Source of the DNA: Candidatus Aenigmatarchaeota archaeon
GTDB lineage: Archaea; Aenigmatarchaeota; Aenigmatarchaeia; QMZP01
DNA: 8,113 bases
Direction of reading: 5' to 3'
NCBI GenBank assembly: GCA_020343575.1
Contig: CP070801.1
Location: forward strand, 653,666-661,778
Shown: positions 4,961 through 8,113 of the stretch, one piece after another
Layout of the letters: every line of letters begins with the position of its first letter
How positions within the stretch are numbered: the first letter of the stretch is position 1
Notes under the pieces: generated by a model
What the model saw: only the letters and a program-made list of their open reading frames with translations
The model's database searches: none
Told to the model about the DNA's origin: nothing
Translations under genes and position numbers: made by a program

Positions 4961-7459
4961 ATGGTCAAGATACAAAGACTTGTGATTCAGGGTTTCAAAT
5001 CCTTCAAGAGAAAGGTTTCTATCCCCCTCCCTACTGGTTTCTCTGTTGTAACAGGACCCAATGGCTCGGGTAAGAGCAACCTGAGTGACGCGATATCGTT
5101 CGTTCTGGGCAGAACATCATCCAGGACCCTGAGGGCAAAGAGAACACATGAGCTTATCTTCCACGGCAGCAAGAAAAAGTCAGGCTCTGATTTTGCAAAG
5201 GTAGCGATCTACTTTGACAACTCAAAAAAGATTCTCCCATTAGAAGACGAATCTGTCTCGATAAGCAGAAGAATCAACAAGAAGGGAGTAAGCACCTACA
5301 GACTGAATGGAAAGGTCATAACTAGGCAGCAGGTTATTGATATTTTTTCCCAGGCAGGTATCCATCCAGATGGGCACAACATAATACAACAGGGTGATGT
5401 AAACCAGATAGTGGAGATGGATGCAGTGGAGAGAAGGGAGATAATAGATGAGATATCAGGGATAGCAGAGTACGATGAAAAGAAGAGAAAGGCAGAAAAG
5501 GAACTGGAGCAAATCGATGTGAGGATAAGGGAGGCAGAGATTCTTCTTCAGGAAAAATACCAGGTGATAGAGAAATTGAGGAAAGAAAGGGATGCCGCGC
5601 TCAGGTATAAGAAGTTTGATAAGGAGCTCAAGGATGTGAGGGCAGCGCTGTTATGGAAAGATTTCTCAGGAACGAAAAGGGGACTTGGCAACGCTGCTGA
5701 GAAACTGGAGGAAAAGGAAAAACTGATGGAGAAACTTGAGAAGGATATAAAGGATTATGATGATAAGATTGCGAAGGAGGAGAAGAAGCTTGATGGCCTA
5801 ACCAAGCAGGTCTTTAAGGCATCAGAGCAGATAGATGTGTCAAACAGAATAACAAAACTCAGATCAGAACTTGAGATAAAACAGGACAAAATAGGTTCCA
5901 ATCGGAGGGAAATTGATAGGTTGCAGAGTCTTATAGAGAGGGTGAGTCAGCTTGACACAAAGATAAGCCCTGCCTTCAAGTCTGTTGAAAACCTCCGGGG
6001 TGTCTTCGGAACGGTTTCGAATCTTATAAATGTCCCAGCAGAGTACAGGACTGCTGTAGAGGTCGCTGGCGGAGGACATCTTAATGATATAGTGGTTGAC
6101 ACCACAACAAACACAATCAAGTGCGTAAAGTACCTGAAGGCCAAGAAGATAGGAAGGGCTAGGTTCCTTCCCCTGGACAGGGTGAGGAGCGAAAAGAAAC
6201 CTCTCCCAACAGGCGCAATTAAATGGCTATCAGAGCTTATCACACATGAATCCAGATACGGACCGGTTATGAATTACATATTCGGATCAACCGCCCTGGT
6301 CAAGAATGCGGACAGGGCAGGGGAGATCGCAAAGAGGCAGAGGGTGAGGATGGTAACCCCTGACGGAGACCTTTTCGAGGCTTCCGGCGCGATCACTGGT
6401 GGGTTCTACAGGAAAAGGGGAGCTGGCGCACTGAATGAGATAAACAAATACCTTGAGGATAAGAAGAAGCTTGAAAAGGAGATAGATTCCCTGCATATTC
6501 AGATAAGAGACATAAACGAGGACTTGGAGATTCTGGCTGAGAAGGAAAAAAGAACCAAGACAGCTGACCTGGAAAAGGAGAGGATAAGGCTTGACGAATC
6601 CCTTTATAGACTCAGGGAGAAGAGGAAGGAAGTGTATGAGAGAAGGGTGGAGCTGCAGCAGGACATATCAAAACTCAACATACAGAAGGCGAAGCTCGAG
6701 GCAAAGTCCGAAGATCTCAAGTTTCAATGGGGTGAGAAGGACGAGATAGAGGATGACATCCAGGACTACATAAACATGAGCGTTGCGAAACTAAAGGAGC
6801 TTGAAACCAATGCGATAGAGGGAATCCAGACATTAGGCCCAGTAAACATGAAAGCGTTGGAGGAATTTGAGATGATTAAAACCGAATTTGAGGACTTCAG
6901 GGAGAAGGTGGACAAGATAGTTGATGAGAAGAATTCTATAATGGATACCGTGAAAAAGATAGAGAAAAAGAGGAAGGAAACCTTCATACACACAATGAGC
7001 TCCATAGCCAATCATTTCAGGGAGGTTTACCTGGAACTCACTGAAGGGGAAGCAGGTTTGGAACTGGAAGATCCGGAAAATCTAGAGTCAGGCCTTTTGA
7101 TAAAAGCGCAGCCGCCTGGTAAAAAGCTTCTGCACATAGATTCCATGTCCGGTGGAGAGAAAACCCTTACAGCGTTCGCATTCTTGTTCGCTGTTCAGAG
7201 ACATAAACCCACTCCTTTCTACATACTTGATGAGGCTGATGCAACTCTTGACAGGGAGAACACAAAGAGGGTTGTAAACCTAATTAAGAAGCAATCGAAT
7301 CTTGCACAGTTCATAGTCATATCTCACAATGATACCCTGGTAAGGGAAGCGGACCAGATATACGGGGTCTCGATGGAGGACGGAGAATCCAAGATATTCG
7401 GCATAGAGTTACCTCAAGCAGAAAAAATGATAGAAAAGGAGAAGCAGAAAAATAACTGA
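4961..7459 (+). CDS. smc: Chromosome segregation protein SMC with short coiled-coil arms
   Basis: This is a structural maintenance of chromosomes ATPase. It dimerises at the hinge and clamps DNA between its ATP-binding heads to organise and segregate the chromosome. The N-terminal head has Walker A GPNGSGKS at residues 32-39, SSRTLRAKR at 53-61 and the Q-loop region IIQQGDVNQIV at 141-151. The hinge spans about 345-485 and is complete: EVAGGGHLNDIVVD at 367-380, KIGRARFLPLDRV at 396-408, MVTPDGDLFEASGAITGG at 464-481. The C-terminal head has LGPVNMKALEEFE at 625-637, ABC signature MSGGEKTL at 729-736, Walker B FYILDEADATLD at 753-764 and the H-loop ISHN at 787-790. The coiled coils run about 175-340 and 485-670, some 165-185 residues each, against roughly 320 in typical SMCs of about 1170 residues. 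Total length is 832. No frame disruption is seen. No ScpA/ScpB partner gene is in the window. Confidence 0.97.
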   Translation: MVKIQRLVIQGFKSFKRKVSIPLPTGFSVVTGPNGSGKSNLSDAISFVLGRTSSRTLRAKRTHELIFHGSKKKSGSDFAKVAIYFDNSKKILPLEDESVSISRRINKKGVSTYRLNGKVITRQQVIDIFSQAGIHPDGHNIIQQGDVNQIVEMDAVERREIIDEISGIAEYDEKKRKAEKELEQIDVRIREAEILLQEKYQVIEKLRKERDAALRYKKFDKELKDVRAALLWKDFSGTKRGLGNAAEKLEEKEKLMEKLEKDIKDYDDKIAKEEKKLDGLTKQVFKASEQIDVSNRITKLRSELEIKQDKIGSNRREIDRLQSLIERVSQLDTKISPAFKSVENLRGVFGTVSNLINVPAEYRTAVEVAGGGHLNDIVVDTTTNTIKCVKYLKAKKIGRARFLPLDRVRSEKKPLPTGAIKWLSELITHESRYGPVMNYIFGSTALVKNADRAGEIAKRQRVRMVTPDGDLFEASGAITGGFYRKRGAGALNEINKYLEDKKKLEKEIDSLHIQIRDINEDLEILAEKEKRTKTADLEKERIRLDESLYRLREKRKEVYERRVELQQDISKLNIQKAKLEAKSEDLKFQWGEKDEIEDDIQDYINMSVAKLKELETNAIEGIQTLGPVNMKALEEFEMIKTEFEDFREKVDKIVDEKNSIMDTVKKIEKKRKETFIHTMSSIANHFREVYLELTEGEAGLELEDPENLESGLLIKAQPPGKKLLHIDSMSGGEKTLTAFAFLFAVQRHKPTPFYILDEADATLDRENTKRVVNLIKKQSNLAQFIVISHNDTLVREADQIYGVSMEDGESKIFGIELPQAEKMIEKEKQKNN

Positions 7460-7477
7460 ATATATAGCTGATTAAAC

Positions 7478-7487
7478 TTAAATTTAT
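7478..7487 (+). promoter_or_regulatory. TATA box of the MtrA-like gene
   Basis: TTAAATTTAT lies in the 46-bp gap after smc, centred about 24 bp before the ATG at 7506. The bases before the ATG (AATATTCTCC) contain no Shine-Dalgarno sequence, which supports a leaderless transcript made independently of smc. Confidence 0.5.
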
Positions 7488-7505
7488 TGTTTCTAAATAT
7501 TCTCC

Positions 7506-8113
7506 ATGTCAGAATCTAAAGACGGCTTGGAAATGTTGGATAAAGCCGTCCAATCAAAGGAATGGCCTGTTGCAGAGGGGAGATATAAAGTTGGGAATCC
7601 GGATTCCCCGATTGCGGTGTGCACAATGGCTTCTATCGAGATGGACATGCCCATGGACAAGATTGCAATCATTGGCAAGTGTGTGACCGAGAACCTAGGA
7701 ATAGAGAAGATAGTAAAGAACACCATATCAAACCCCAAAATCAGATACTTGATATTCTGCGGTAAGGAATCGCACGGACACTTCGTTGGCCAGGCTATGA
7801 AGTCCCTGAATGAAAACGGAGTGGATGGAGAGAAAAGGATCATCGGAGCAAAGGGAGGAATGCCTGTCCTAAAGAACCTTGAGATTGGTGAGATAGAGAG
7901 GTTTAGGGAACAAGTAGAAATCGTGGACATGTCAGGCGAGGCAGACACCGCAAAGATACTGGCAAGGGTTAATGAGCTTTTTGAAAACAACCCAGGGCCA
8001 TTCGAAGGAGGAATTATGGAAACAAAGGAAGAGATAAGGGAGGCAAGAGCAGAAGTCCATCCGATAACTGAGTGGGTGAGGGATCCGCAGGGCTTTTTCA
8101 CCATATACCCGAT
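7506..8113 (+). CDS. MtrA-like corrinoid methyltransferase subunit, C-terminus cut by window edge
   Basis: This is a homologue of subunit A of tetrahydromethanopterin S-methyltransferase, the corrinoid-carrying subunit that relays methyl groups between tetrahydromethanopterin and coenzyme M. I translated 202 residues from the ATG at 7506, with the frame open at the right edge. Family landmarks are WPVAEGRYKVGNPDSPIAV at 20-38, CVTENLGIEKIV at 59-70, ISNPKIRYLIFCGKE at 74-88, HGHFVGQAMKSLNENGVD at 90-107, RIIGAKGGMP at 111-120 and QVEIVDMSG at 136-144. H92 in GHFVGQ aligns with the His that ligates cobalt in MtrA. After about residue 170, where true MtrA approaches its membrane anchor, the sequence is instead charged (METKEEIREARAEV) and continues into WVRDPQGFFTIYP, like the extra domain (DUF4346-type) of soluble MtrA homologues in non-methanogens. 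It is not in an mtr operon: the gene before it is smc. It may serve a cytoplasmic one-carbon transfer. Confidence 0.88.
   Translation, partial: MSESKDGLEMLDKAVQSKEWPVAEGRYKVGNPDSPIAVCTMASIEMDMPMDKIAIIGKCVTENLGIEKIVKNTISNPKIRYLIFCGKESHGHFVGQAMKSLNENGVDGEKRIIGAKGGMPVLKNLEIGEIERFREQVEIVDMSGEADTAKILARVNELFENNPGPFEGGIMETKEEIREARAEVHPITEWVRDPQGFFTIYP

Noticed and set aside
4775..4975. 66-codon minus-strand reading frame overlapping the start of smc
   Set aside because: Its first part crosses the smc start and both promoters, and is rich in Ile, Leu and Cys without pattern. Only the portion from the ATG at 4861 has a matching TATA box, so I kept just that part.
7493..8104. 203-codon minus-strand open frame opposite the MtrA-like gene
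   Set aside because: It is antisense to a gene with clear family motifs, and its Ser/Pro-rich translation is what the complement of that coding sequence gives.

Overview
The window is archaeal. Most genes are preceded by an A/T-rich TATA-like box about 25 bp before the expected transcription start. First genes of units (smc, the MtrA-like gene, the SpoIIM-like gene, the small HTH gene) look leaderless, while others carry GGTG-type Shine-Dalgarno sequences. The gene content fits Archaea too: geranylgeranyl reductase with its ferredoxin, an archaeal-type SMC and an MtrA-like corrinoid protein. I cannot fix the lineage. The 120-residue membrane protein and the SpoIIM-like protein recall small-genome (DPANN-like) archaea, whereas MtrA recalls methanogens and their relatives.

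Left half (1-3103), all on the minus strand. Reading in the direction of transcription: a small winged-HTH regulator, a UbiA-family prenyltransferase, a V4R-domain protein, then (behind its own promoter) a 2[4Fe-4S] ferredoxin and a geranylgeranyl reductase that runs off the left edge. The last two overlap by ATGA. The set looks like a prenyl-lipid or prenyl-cofactor module: UbiA attaches a polyprenyl chain, the reductase saturates it and the ferredoxin supplies electrons. The same three protein families (UbiA, geranylgeranyl reductase, V4R) also occur together as bchG, bchP and bchJ in bacteriochlorophyll clusters. The UbiA gene is much richer in A+T than its neighbours. A perfect 14-bp palindrome lies upstream of the HTH gene.

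Middle (3104-4960), minus strand. A small four-helix membrane protein of unknown function has its own TATA box and Shine-Dalgarno sequence. Upstream of it is a six-helix SpoIIM/DUF95-like membrane protein. Then comes a 410-bp stretch holding a Cys-rich small gene that appears split by an in-frame TAA, and a divergent promoter region shared with smc.

Right side (4961-8113), plus strand. A complete smc gene encodes only 832 residues. Head and hinge motifs are intact, but both coiled-coil arms are about half the usual length. After 46 bp comes an MtrA-like corrinoid protein with its own leaderless-type promoter, cut by the right edge. No tRNA, rRNA, CRISPR array or insertion sequence was seen.
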